From NCBI RefSeq assembly GCF_015645445.1, contig NZ_JADOGI010000064.1, forward strand, positions 1 through 47,372: 47,372 nt of DNA, in the 5' to 3' direction. How positions within the stretch are numbered: the first letter of the stretch is position 1; each line of letters begins with the position of its first letter. A program made the translations under genes and the position numbers. The notes beneath the pieces are model-generated. The model was given only the letters and a program-made list of their open reading frames with translations, had not been told where the DNA came from and did not search any database. This document shows positions 1-9,710 of the stretch, piece after piece. The stretch is from Nonomuraea cypriaca. Its GTDB lineage: Bacteria > Actinomycetota > Actinomycetes > Streptosporangiales > Streptosporangiaceae.

Positions 1-1
1 G

Positions 2-94
2 GATTCGGCGTCGTGGCTGGCAGGGGCGGGCGGCCTGCTGGACCGGCTGGATTCCCTGCTGCTCACCCTTGCCCTGGCCCTCCTGCTCACCTGA
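2..94 (+). CDS. C-terminal end of a phosphatidate cytidylyltransferase-like (CdsA) protein, partial
   Basis: Only the last 30 codons are inside the window. The visible part contains GGLLDRLDS, which matches the C-terminal CTP-transferase signature (H-G-G-x-x-D-R-x-D-S) of CdsA enzymes. These are membrane proteins that make CDP-diacylglycerol for phospholipid synthesis. It is followed by a hydrophobic leucine-rich tail typical of the last membrane segment. The signature histidine is alanine here (AGAGG), so this could be a divergent paralogue or a non-functional copy. The call rests on a short stretch and the upstream body cannot be seen. Confidence 0.6.
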   Translation, partial: DSASWLAGAGGLLDRLDSLLLTLALALLLT

Positions 95-112
95 GCGCCT
101 GATCGCCACCCC

Positions 113-227
113 TGGAGACAGGTGTACGCCGCTCGCGGACGATCTCGTCGATGACGGCGGCCAGATGGCGCGGCTGGGAAAGCCCGAAGCCCGCCGGCGA
201 ACTCGTTGCGGGCGACGAGGGCCGCGG
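113..227 (-). pseudogene. Unrecognised coding remnant
   Basis: Directly downstream of the SDR stop, the minus strand reads like protein in two frames: LTAALVARNEFAGG, then, after what looks like one extra G, FGLSQPRHLAAVIDEIVRER. The switch falls in the GGCGGGC run near position 190. Codon third positions stay GC-rich, as in real genes. I do not recognise the family. It may be the tail of a decayed gene that once followed the SDR. Confidence 0.3.
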
Positions 228-1139
228 TCAGTGGTCCGCTGTCGCTGCGAGCGCGTAGTCGTAGAGGCGGTCCGCGGCGACCGGGTCGACCGACCAGGCC
301 GCGACGCCGACGGTCGCCTCCGGGCCGCCCGGCACCACCTCGGCCTCTTGGTTGTCCGCCGAGAAGAACCGGCCGGTCACGCCGTTCAGCAGCGGGGACG
401 CGGCAAGCAGCACCGAGGTGGCGGCGCCCTGTTCCGGGGTCGTGTAATGGTCCGGAGTCAGTAGGTTCCCCTCGTCGTCCATCGCGCCCACTGCCCGCAT
501 GATGGCGTCGTCAAGGTGCCGCTGCAGGTTGGTGTGGATGTAGCCGGGTTCGAGCGCGTTCGCGGTGATGCCGTCGGCGGCCCAGCGCCGGGCGGCAGCG
601 ACCGCGAGCAGCACGTCGGCCGTTTTCGACTGCGCGTACGCGGCCCATGAGTCGTACGGGCGGCGCTCGAAGTGCGGGTCGTCGAAGTCGAACGGCTCGC
701 GCAGCTGAGCGCCCGAACTCACCATGACCACCCGCGAGTCGCCGGCCTGCCGCAGGTTCTCGTGGAGGCCGGTGATCAGCGCGAAATGCCCGAGGAAGTT
801 CGTGGCCAGTTGCAGCTCCCAGCCGTTGGCGGCCACCTGGCGGGTGGGCAGCGCCATGATCCCGGCGTTCGCGACGATCGCGTGCACCGGTCCGGTCCAC
901 CCGGCCACGAACGCGCGCACCGAGCCGAGGTCGCTCAGGTCCAGAGCCCGCTGGTCACCGATGGGGTTGCGGGTCGCGACGGTGACCTCGGCCCCCGCAC
1001 CACGCAGAGCCCGGACGGTCTCGAGGCCGATCCCGGAGGAGCCGCCGGTGACGATGATCCGCCGTCCGGTGAGGTCGACGCCGGTGAGGATCTCGGCGGC
1101 TGTGGTCTTGGCGTTGAATGGGGTGCTGATGCGTGTCAT
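228..1139 (-). CDS. SDR family oxidoreductase (retinol dehydrogenase-like)
   Basis: A 303-residue classical short-chain dehydrogenase, NAD(P)-dependent and cytosolic. The Rossmann cofactor motif TGGSSGIG is at residues 31-38, the NAG motif at 91-93, the catalytic serines at 141-142, and the catalytic YAQSK tetrad at 168-172. The NFLGHF stretch and the extended C-terminus are typical of the retinol/WW-domain oxidoreductase-like subgroup, whose bacterial substrates are usually unknown. It is divergent from an AraC regulator 41 bases away, which is the likely controller. All catalytic residues are present, so the gene is probably functional. Confidence 0.9.
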   Translation of the reverse strand: MTRISTPFNAKTTAAEILTGVDLTGRRIIVTGGSSGIGLETVRALRGAGAEVTVATRNPIGDQRALDLSDLGSVRAFVAGWTGPVHAIVANAGIMALPTRQVAANGWELQLATNFLGHFALITGLHENLRQAGDSRVVMVSSGAQLREPFDFDDPHFERRPYDSWAAYAQSKTADVLLAVAAARRWAADGITANALEPGYIHTNLQRHLDDAIMRAVGAMDDEGNLLTPDHYTTPEQGAATSVLLAASPLLNGVTGRFFSADNQEAEVVPGGPEATVGVAAWSVDPVAADRLYDYALAATADH

Positions 1140-1180
1140 GACCCAACGGTAAGAACTCGTGGGTTGGACTTGGAATCGTA

Positions 1181-2107
1181 GTGAGCGTCCAAACCGATCC
1201 CCTTGAAGATGTCCTCACCCTCGTCGGCACGACCAGCCACCTGTCCGTCGGGCTGGTGGCCGGCGGCCGGTGGGCGGTGTCGTTCGAGCCGCCGCTGGGC
1301 GTCAAGTTCAACGCGGTCCGCCGCGGCCACTGCGTGCTCACCGTCGACGGCGTTCCTGAGCCGATCGAGCTGGCCGAGGGCGACTGCTTCCTGCTCACCC
1401 AGCCGCGCGCCTTCACCCTGGCCAGCGAGGTGGGGGTGCGGCCTGTTCCGGCCGGCCCGGTCTTCGCGGCGGCCACGGACGGCGTGGCACGGGTGGGGGC
1501 CGGCGAGGACGTGGTCTTCATCGGCGGCCGGTTCGGCTTCGGCGAGCGGGCCCAGGGGCTGTTGCTCGACGTGCTGCCGCCGGTGATCCACGTGCCCGGC
1601 CGCACCGCCGAGGCCACGACCGTGCGCTGGGCGCTCGAGCAGATCGACGCCGAGCTGCGCGAGCGGCCGCTCGCCTCGACACTGGTCACCGAGCATCTCG
1701 CCCTGGTCATGCTGATTCACCTCCTGCGCCTGCACCTGGTGGTGGCCAGGCCGGGCGAGACGTCCGGCTGGCTGGCCGGGCTCACCGACCCGATCGTGGC
1801 CCCGGCGCTGCGGGCCGTACACGCCCGGCCGGCTCATGCCTGGACGGTGTCCCAGCTGGCCGAGGTCGCGGCGGTGTCCCGGTCGACGCTGGCCGCCCGG
1901 TTCAAGCAGGTCGTCGGGCAGGGCCCGCTGGAATACCTGACCGGCTGGCGGATCGAACTGGCCGCCGACCGCCTGCGCCGCGGCGACGAGACGGTGGCGG
2001 CGATCGCCCGCGAGGTCGGCTACGGCTCGGAGAGCACGCTGAGCAACGCGTTCAAGCGGATCACCGGCACCTCCCCGCGCGACTATCGCCGCTGGACCAC
2101 CGTATGA
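1181..2107 (+). CDS. AraC family transcriptional regulator with N-terminal cupin-type sensor domain
   Basis: 308 residues with a GTG start. The N-terminal 170 residues resemble the AraC-binding-like domain of cupin-type regulators (the stretch RGHCVLTVDG is typical). The last 100 residues hold two helix-turn-helix motifs: WTVSQLAEVAAVSRSTLAARF, and the second with EVGYGSESTLSNAFKR and GTSPRDYRR. It is transcribed away from the SDR gene on the other strand, so it most likely controls that gene in response to a small molecule. The 41-base shared spacer leaves little room and the promoters must be compact. Confidence 0.88.
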   Translation: MSVQTDPLEDVLTLVGTTSHLSVGLVAGGRWAVSFEPPLGVKFNAVRRGHCVLTVDGVPEPIELAEGDCFLLTQPRAFTLASEVGVRPVPAGPVFAAATDGVARVGAGEDVVFIGGRFGFGERAQGLLLDVLPPVIHVPGRTAEATTVRWALEQIDAELRERPLASTLVTEHLALVMLIHLLRLHLVVARPGETSGWLAGLTDPIVAPALRAVHARPAHAWTVSQLAEVAAVSRSTLAARFKQVVGQGPLEYLTGWRIELAADRLRRGDETVAAIAREVGYGSESTLSNAFKRITGTSPRDYRRWTTV

Positions 2108-2126
2108 CCGCGCTGCCGGCCTCCGG

Positions 2127-2240
2127 TCAGTCCCAGTCCTGGTCACCCGGGAGCAGCACGATGGTGTAGGCGCTCAGGATATCCGCCAATTCGCGGTATG
2201 TCTTGTGGGCGGGCGTGCGTTCCCGATCAGCGCGGTGACC
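2127..2240 (-). pseudogene. Possible C-terminal remnant of an unknown gene
   Basis: The 2108-2313 gap carries a minus-strand reading that ends in a TGA at 2127-2129 and looks protein-like: RELADILSAYTIVLLPGDQDWD. No start codon or ribosome site is preserved and it is cut off upstream by the repeat at 2261. I cannot name the family. Confidence 0.25.
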
Positions 2241-2260
2241 GGCGAAACAGGTGGCAGAAA

Positions 2261-2289
2261 CCGATCAGGAATCGAGAAGCGCCGGCGCC
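2261..2289 (+). repeat. Conserved upstream motif, copy 1 (before the VOC gene)
   Basis: This 29-base stretch beginning CCGATCAGGAATCGAGAAGC matches 26 of 29 bases at 3087-3115, upstream of the UvrA-like gene. Here it lies 25 bases before the VOC start codon, and in the other case 56 bases before. Two unrelated genes sharing it in the same orientation suggests a shared promoter or operator, or a small dispersed repeat. Confidence 0.55.
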
Positions 2290-2313
2290 CGTGCCGCACC
2301 TAGCGTGACCGTC

Positions 2314-2724
2314 ATGGACTTCACCATTCACGCGAGCTTCCTCCCGCACAGCGACCCGGACGCCTCCCTTGCCTTCTACCGCGACGCCCTCGGCTTCGAG
2401 GTCCGCAAAGACGTGGGATACGACGGGATGCGCTGGATCACGGTCGGCCCCGCCGGCCAGCCCGGCACCTCCATCGTCCTGGAGCCGCCGGCCGTCGACC
2501 CCGCCGTCAGCGACGACGAGCGCCGCACCATCGTCGAGATGATGGCCAAGGGCACCTACGCCGGCATCACCCTGGCCACCGCCGACCTCGACGGCGCCTT
2601 CGCCCGGCTCCAGGCCGGCGGCGCCGACGTCGTCCAGGAGCCGACCGAGCAGCCCTACGGTGTTCGCGACTGCGCCTTCCGCGATCCCGCGGGCAACCTC
2701 GTCCGCATCAACGAGCTGGGCTGA
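2314..2724 (+). CDS. VOC family protein (glyoxalase/bleomycin-resistance fold)
   Basis: 136 residues starting at the ATG that opens MDFTIHASFLPHSDPDASLA. An upstream in-frame ATG at 2251 would translate the conserved motif at 2261-2289, so it is rejected. Paired beta-alpha-beta-beta-beta halves are recognisable, including AFYRDALGFEV near residue 20 and GVRDCAFRDPAGNLVRINE at the C-terminus. These are the usual metal-binding or ligand-contact strands of vicinal oxygen chelate proteins. Such small proteins bind or isomerise/cleave diverse substrates, and the specific activity cannot be told. It is followed closely by a transporter fragment and a UvrA-like ATPase. Confidence 0.85.
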   Translation: MDFTIHASFLPHSDPDASLAFYRDALGFEVRKDVGYDGMRWITVGPAGQPGTSIVLEPPAVDPAVSDDERRTIVEMMAKGTYAGITLATADLDGAFARLQAGGADVVQEPTEQPYGVRDCAFRDPAGNLVRINELG

Positions 2725-2741
2725 GACGAGATCGATCTCAG

Positions 2742-3050
2742 GTGCCCGTGGTGCTCCTACGCCTCGTCCCCTCCGCCTACCGGCCGGTGCTCGCCAACCG
2801 GGTGTTCCGGCGGCTGATCCTCGGCTTCGCGGTCTCGTACCTCGGGGACGGCATGAGCTTCGTCGCGGTGGCGTGGCTCGCCATCGAGCTCGCGCCGCAG
2901 GCGACTGCGGGGCTGTGGGTCGGCGGCGCGGTGGCCGCGTACACGATGCCTGGCGTGGTCGGCGCGCTGGTGTTCGGCCGGCTCGTCGTGCGCACCCGGC
3001 TTGCGTCCTGCTGCTGGCCCGGCGCGGGAACCGGTGAGCGCGCCTGGCGA
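2742..3050 (+). pseudogene. N-terminal fragment of an MFS transporter
   Basis: About 90 residues resemble the start of a major facilitator drug-efflux protein: RPVLANRVFRRLILGF, then VSYLGDGMSFVAVAWLAIEL, then a second hydrophobic segment ending in GALVFGRLV. The typical length is above 400 residues, so only the first two or three membrane helices remain. The similarity stops near 3011. The frame then runs open by chance into the downstream ATPase gene, so a single 959-residue product would be an artefact. The gene was probably lost by deletion. Confidence 0.7.
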
Positions 3051-3086
3051 GCCATTTGTGCAGGTGCACCGCATGGACTACACAGA

Positions 3087-3115
3087 CCGATCAGGAACAG
3101 AGAAGCGCCGGCCCC
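3087..3115 (+). repeat. Conserved upstream motif, copy 2 (before the UvrA-like gene)
   Basis: Second copy of the 2261-2289 motif, starting CCGATCAGGAACAGAGAAGC, 26 of 29 identical and in the same orientation. It sits 56 bases before the ATG of the UvrA-like ATPase and just after the broken MFS fragment, so it probably marks that gene's own promoter region. Confidence 0.55.
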
Positions 3116-3170
3116 AGGGCCAGGCGAACGGAGACCGCGAAGCCGGCCCCGCGTAACGGATGGAGACAGG

Positions 3171-5621
<2,451 letters not shown>

Positions 5622-5645
5622 CCGGAGCCCTCGCGGACATGGCAC

Positions 5646-6893
5646 TCAGGTCGTGACGAACTCGTACAGGTCGTGGGCCACCATGGCGAGCCGTCCCGGA
5701 TCGTCCCGCCATCCAAGGGCGGACCCGAGCGGGCTGGTCACCTCCTGGTAGCCGATGACCTCCAGCTTCGCACCGGCGGTGCCCATCCAGAGTGCGCCCT
5801 CCTCCGTGGAGGCGAACCAGCACGGCCCCTGCGCGTAGGAGCCCCAGATGGTGCTGAAGTTGAACGCCTGGGGACGCCGGGTGTCGACGATCAGGTTGAC
5901 CTTGTCCCTGAGCGTGACCTGCCCGTTGCTCCTGTCGACGGAGTAGTACCACAGGTTGTGGTCCGACGGCCCGACCGAGCAGTTCGCCACGAGAACGGCG
6001 TCTCCTCGCACGCTCACGTGGTTGATGCCGCGCTGCGCGCTCGGGTTGAAGACCGTCCTCGACAGGACACGTCCCGAGGGGACCTCCAGCACGCACACGT
6101 AGCCGTCCTCGGACCCCGTGACGACGAGCGCGGAGTCCCGGGAGCCTGCGAGCACCTCGACGGAGTAGATGTCGTGCAGGTCCCAGGGATTGACCGGGGC
6201 CGGGTTCCTGACGTCGATCGTCCGCAGGAGGCGTGGCGCGTGACGCTCGCTCGCCCGCCACACCGACAGGTGGCCGGTCGAGTGACCGAGCACCAGGTGG
6301 CCCGCCACGGCGATCCCGCCGGTGACCACGGTGAGCGCTTCGTCGTAGGCGTACGTCCCGACCAGGCGCAGGTCCTTCCATGAGCCGCTCGGAGAGGTCC
6401 AGAGGGCGAAGCTGCTGTTGTCGTTGGAGGTGACGATGGAACGCTCGCCGAGCGGGCTCAGCATCCGCACGCCCTGGAAGGCGGGGCTGTTGACCGCTTC
6501 GGTGATGAGCGGGCCGGCCGTGCCGGACTCCGTGAAGCCGAAGACGGTCATGGACCCGTCCCATCGCCCGACCGCGAAGTGGTCGTCGTCCAGCCAGGCC
6601 AGGGTTTGCGCCATCTGGTACGTGGTGCCGTTGGCGGTGATGGGCAGCGCCGTCGCCGGGGTGGCGTTCGGGGGAAACCGCACCCCTCTTCCCGCGAGTT
6701 CCAGGCGGGATCGCAGTGCGGGAGGCACGCCCTCGCCGGCGGGAAGTGACGTCGGCCGGTCCGCCGGCGTGCGCGCGGCGTCCCCCGAGCCCGTTCCCCA
6801 CGCGATTCCCGCCACGGCGAGCCCACCTTTCAGAACGGTTCGCCGAGCCACCTCGGCGTCCTTCACCGGCTTGCTCATCTTCTTCCCGTCCAC
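5646..6893 (-). CDS. Tat-exported beta-propeller-like protein, function unknown
   Basis: About 415 residues. A twin-arginine signal is near residues 16-40: ARRTVLKGGLAVAGIAW, followed by an Ala-rich cleavage zone, so the mature protein should be folded before export. The body has repeated blade-like segments (FAVGRWDGSMTVFGF; LVLGHSTGHLSVWRAS; LVVTGSEDGYVCVLEV; GALWMGTAGAKLEVIGY) resembling WD40 or YVTN propellers. The start is either the GTG at 6893 or the ATG at 6878. The GTG lies 3 bases after the stop of the upstream lipoprotein gene, implying translational coupling. It is the last gene of a three-gene operon. No catalytic motif was recognised; it may bind a ligand or partner delivered by the lipoprotein. 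Confidence 0.7.
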   Translation of the reverse strand: MDGKKMSKPVKDAEVARRTVLKGGLAVAGIAWGTGSGDAARTPADRPTSLPAGEGVPPALRSRLELAGRGVRFPPNATPATALPITANGTTYQMAQTLAWLDDDHFAVGRWDGSMTVFGFTESGTAGPLITEAVNSPAFQGVRMLSPLGERSIVTSNDNSSFALWTSPSGSWKDLRLVGTYAYDEALTVVTGGIAVAGHLVLGHSTGHLSVWRASERHAPRLLRTIDVRNPAPVNPWDLHDIYSVEVLAGSRDSALVVTGSEDGYVCVLEVPSGRVLSRTVFNPSAQRGINHVSVRGDAVLVANCSVGPSDHNLWYYSVDRSNGQVTLRDKVNLIVDTRRPQAFNFSTIWGSYAQGPCWFASTEEGALWMGTAGAKLEVIGYQEVTSPLGSALGWRDDPGRLAMVAHDLYEFVTT

Positions 6894-6896
6894 TGC

Positions 6897-7760
6897 CTAT
6901 CGCAGCGCCTTCGAAATCTCCTCGACCAGTAATTGCAGGCGGGGTCCCCACCGTGACGCGACGTCGTCATCGAGCGCGACCACCTTTCTGTTGCGTACCG
7001 CGGGAATGCTCTGCCAGTTCGAGCGGGCGGCGACCGTCTTCGGGCTCTGGCCGCAGCAGTTCTTGTCCGCCAGGAAGATGAGGTCGGGTTTCTCGGCCCG
7101 TACCTGTTCGGCGGTGAGTTGCGGATATCCGCCGCCTTCCAGATCGTATTTGTCGGCTATGCTCCTCAGGTTGAACCTCTTGTATATGGAGCCGATGAAG
7201 GTGTTCGAGGTGATCGAGAAATACGCGTTGTCGAGCTCGTGGTAATAGGTCTTGTACGAGTTCTTCGGAGTGGCCGCGACGGTCTCGTCGATGCGCTTCC
7301 GCATGGACTCCACCAGGCGCGCGGCCTCGTCCTCGTGCCCGGTCCTCCTGCCGATCTCGCCGATCTGGGCGTAGACGCCTTCGAGGTCATCCGGCGCGGG
7401 CTGCAGGAGTATGCCCACCTGCTGCGCCTCCAGCGCGGGCAGGATGCTGTTGGGGCCGGCGGCGGGGGTTCTCTCCGACAGCACGACGAGGGTGGGCCGG
7501 AGCCCGAGAATGCGCTCCACGTTCGGATTGAGGCCGGACAACTCCTCGTTTATCTTGCTTTTGGCATCCGCCGGAAAGGACGACTGCTCGTCCACGGCCA
7601 CGATCTGGTCGCCGGCGCCGACCGCGTAGAGGATCTCGGTGGCGGAAGGGGAAAGCGACACGATTCTCACTTCCTGCCCGCCGGCGCATCCGGCGAGTGG
7701 AAAGAGCGCGAGCACGGCCGCGAGGAGCGGTCGCACCACGATGTTCGCGGCCCCGCGCAT
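6897..7760 (-). CDS. BtuF/FepB-like substrate-binding lipoprotein
   Basis: 287 residues from the ATG at 7760, which overlaps the stop of the preceding gene (TGATG). A lipoprotein signal with lipobox LAGC puts the lipid-anchored cysteine at residue 25. The mature part matches the class III periplasmic-binding fold of vitamin B12/heme/ferric-siderophore receptors: RIVSLSPSATEILYAVGAGDQIVAVD at the first strand, then GLRPTLVVLSERTPA, a long backbone helix and a second lobe with LTAEQVRAEKPDLIFLAD. Such proteins normally feed a BtuC/BtuD-type permease and ATPase, but none is encoded beside it. It is either an orphan receptor using a permease elsewhere or a sensor working with its two operon partners. 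Confidence 0.85.
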   Translation of the reverse strand: MRGAANIVVRPLLAAVLALFPLAGCAGGQEVRIVSLSPSATEILYAVGAGDQIVAVDEQSSFPADAKSKINEELSGLNPNVERILGLRPTLVVLSERTPAAGPNSILPALEAQQVGILLQPAPDDLEGVYAQIGEIGRRTGHEDEAARLVESMRKRIDETVAATPKNSYKTYYHELDNAYFSITSNTFIGSIYKRFNLRSIADKYDLEGGGYPQLTAEQVRAEKPDLIFLADKNCCGQSPKTVAARSNWQSIPAVRNRKVVALDDDVASRWGPRLQLLVEEISKALR

Positions 7761-8914
7761 CAGGGTTCCGTCTTTTCCCACACACCTGCTCCTTCCGACC
7801 AGCCGAACCTTTCCGGCAGCCTGGTGCTCGCGTTGATTCCCCTGGCCGTCCGCAACTGGGCCAGCGTGAGGTTGCGCGCGTTCGTGAGGTCGGCGGAACC
7901 CAGATTTGTCTCGACCATTTTCACGCGCTTGAAGTCGGCGCCGGCGAGGTTCGCCCCGGTGAGGTCGGCTCCGCTGAGATCGGTCCTGACGAATTTCGCT
8001 CCCGGCCCGATCGCGTTGACGAGCCTGGCGCCTCTGAGGTCGCTCCTGGTGAAATCCGTGTCGGCCAGACGTGCCGCGTTGAGGACCGCTCCATGCAATT
8101 TCGCGCGCGTCACCCTGGCTCCGCCCAGGCGCGCTCCGGTCATTTTGGCGGCTATGAGGTCGGCGCCCTGGAGTTGCGCCTCGCGTAGTTCCGCATGATC
8201 CAGTACCGCGAGATTGAGATCGGCTCTCTTGAGCCTGGCGTCCCGCAAACGGGCGTTGCGCATGTCAGCCGACTTGAACGTCGCCGAGTTGAGTGTCGCC
8301 CCCGAGAGGTCCGCGTAGGGCAGGCGGGCGGTGTCGAGCACCGCCCCGGCGAGATAGGCCTGACGGAGGTCCACCACGTCAGGCTGCTTGCGCTCCTTGC
8401 GCCGGCCGATCACGTTGAGAATCGCCTGGGTGTCCAGCTCCGGTCGTGCGGCGATGGGGTCGTCGCCGCGCGGCCTCAGGCCGCGCGTCGTGCTGCGGAC
8501 GAAGGCGCACAACGCCTCGACGATCGTCGGCTGGTCGCGGACCGAGTCGGCGGCCACCCGCTCCATGGTGTAGATCCCGCTGAGCCGGACCGGCAGGCTC
8601 TTCGAGGAGAGCTGGCCGAGCGCGTTGGCGAACTGCTCGCTTCGCTCGGCGTCGCGTGCCTGGTCGAGCTGGTCGCGGGAGACCGCCACCGCCTCCAGCG
8701 CGCCCCTCGCGGAGAGGGAGGCGAAGAACAGGGCCGCCGCGGTGCCGATCCCGGCCAGGAAGGTGCCCAGGGCGGTGAACCACGCGAGCCACCCGGACGA
8801 GGCCTTCCAGTCGCCGGTCACGGCTACGGGGGGATTGGGGGCAGCGGCCGAAGGCCGCGCCGGTGACGCACGTCGCACGCGAGATAATCGCGAAATGAAT
8901 CTTGGATCAGACAT
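7760..8914 (-). CDS. Membrane-anchored pentapeptide-repeat protein
   Basis: 384 residues. A proline/alanine-rich N-terminus is followed by one or two hydrophobic segments near residues 42-68 (WLAWFTALGTFLAGIGTAAA), then a soluble helical region with QLSSKSLPVRLSGIYTMERVA. About 200 residues of A(D/N)LxX pentapeptide repeats follow, roughly residues 170-365 (for example ADLSGA, ADLTGANLAGADF). Such repeats fold into a right-handed quadrilateral beta-helix used for protein contacts. This combination (TM, then RLSGIYTMERVA-type region, then repeats) is common in actinobacteria and cyanobacteria but its function is undefined. It is the first gene of the operon with the lipoprotein and the Tat propeller protein. 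Confidence 0.88.
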   Translation of the reverse strand: MSDPRFISRLSRVRRASPARPSAAAPNPPVAVTGDWKASSGWLAWFTALGTFLAGIGTAAALFFASLSARGALEAVAVSRDQLDQARDAERSEQFANALGQLSSKSLPVRLSGIYTMERVAADSVRDQPTIVEALCAFVRSTTRGLRPRGDDPIAARPELDTQAILNVIGRRKERKQPDVVDLRQAYLAGAVLDTARLPYADLSGATLNSATFKSADMRNARLRDARLKRADLNLAVLDHAELREAQLQGADLIAAKMTGARLGGARVTRAKLHGAVLNAARLADTDFTRSDLRGARLVNAIGPGAKFVRTDLSGADLTGANLAGADFKRVKMVETNLGSADLTNARNLTLAQLRTARGINASTRLPERFGWSEGAGVWEKTEP

Positions 8915-9280
8915 GTCCAGCCCGCCTGCGACATCTTTCCGGTACGTTCTGATCGCTGCCTGAGCGAGTATATGCCAGCTCGCCTTGTCAATAGTCGCGA
9001 GATTGCGATGATCGGCATTACCTGGCTCGAAGACATGCGAGCTATGAGCGATATGTCCATTTATTTCGGGATATAAACGATGCGTTGCTTTTGCTCTCTG
9101 GATAATGGCTCAGACATATAGGGATAATGCTTCATCGCGAAAAGGGCTGCACCGCCCGAGGCCTGCGGGACTCCGCGAGCGCCCCTGCGCCCGTCCGTTA
9201 GGTGCCCACGCAGTAGGTTATGAGTGCCTACACGTTTTGGCGGCGCAACGGACCAGTCGCCCGGTGGAGAGGAGGGGCGC
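8915..9280. other. AT-richer intergenic region upstream of the pentapeptide operon
   Basis: This stretch is clearly less GC-rich than its surroundings, as expected for a promoter zone, and serves the minus-strand operon starting at 8914. No convincing gene is seen on either strand. A minus-strand TTGACA (8986-8991) and TATACT (8967-8972) occur, but with only 13 bases between them. Confidence 0.4.
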
Positions 9281-9396
9281 ATGGTGGAAGCGGTCGGGTT
9301 GAGTGAGCCGTACCAGGTCGAGTTCCGGGCGTTCACCAACCGCGACCGGATGACCGCTGGTATGCATGAGTGGTGCGGTGTCGTGTTCTGGAGGGG
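9281..9396 (+). pseudogene. Truncated N-terminus of an unknown gene with a strong ribosome site
   Basis: An ATG at 9281 is preceded by GGAGAGGAGGGGCGC, one of the best ribosome sites in the window. The reading MVEAVGLSEPYQVEFRAFTN and on to MHEWCGVVFW looks like genuine protein of an unknown family. It breaks off where the serine-recombinase sequence begins, so only about 38 codons survive. Confidence 0.35.
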
Positions 9397-9425
9397 GGCG
9401 CGCTCGCATCCGAGGCGGCCCGGCC

Positions 9426-9587
9426 GGCCAGCTCCTGGACCGCCAGATGGCCGCCCTCACCGCGGTGGGCTGCATCCGCGTCTTCGCCGACAAGAAATCC
9501 GGGAAGAACGCCGAGCGCGAGGAACTCTGGAAAGCGCTGGACTACCTGCGCCCCGGCGACACTCTCGTGGCGCCCTCCCTGGACCGG
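9426..9587 (+). pseudogene. Serine recombinase (resolvase/invertase) N-terminal fragment
   Basis: The segment GQLLDRQMAALTAVGCIRVF, then ADKKSGKNAEREELWKALDY and LRPGDTLVAPSLDR, is a clear match to the N-terminal catalytic domain of small serine recombinases. The first part of the domain, including the active-site serine region, and the C-terminal HTH are missing. It is a mobile-element scar next to other broken genes. Confidence 0.75.
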
Positions 9588-9678
9588 CCCTGCCGTCGAA
9601 CAACCCACGGTGCCAGCCGAGATGTTAGAAGCGGGAAGCTGATTACGCACTCAGGACATCAATGGTAATCGGCTTGCG

Positions 9679-9695
9679 CCTCAAGAGGCTTGAGG
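9679..9695 (+). promoter_or_regulatory. MerR-type operator, perfect 7-3-7 palindrome
   Basis: CCTCAAG-AGG-CTTGAGG lies 15 bases upstream of the ATG of the broken MerR gene. CCTCAAG/CTTGAGG arms are typical of MerR/SoxR/TipA-type promoters. The operator is intact although the regulator beside it is not. Confidence 0.6.
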
Positions 9696-9710
9696 TACCA
9701 CAGTGGCCCC

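Noticed and set aside
6897..8914. A full vitamin B12 or siderophore import system
   Set aside because: Only the binding lipoprotein is present; no BtuC-type permease or BtuD-type ATPase is encoded in the surrounding genes.
8967..8991. TTGACA/TATACT promoter for the pentapeptide operon
   Set aside because: Both hexamers are on the minus strand in the right order but separated by only 13 bases, too short for a normal sigma-70 promoter.
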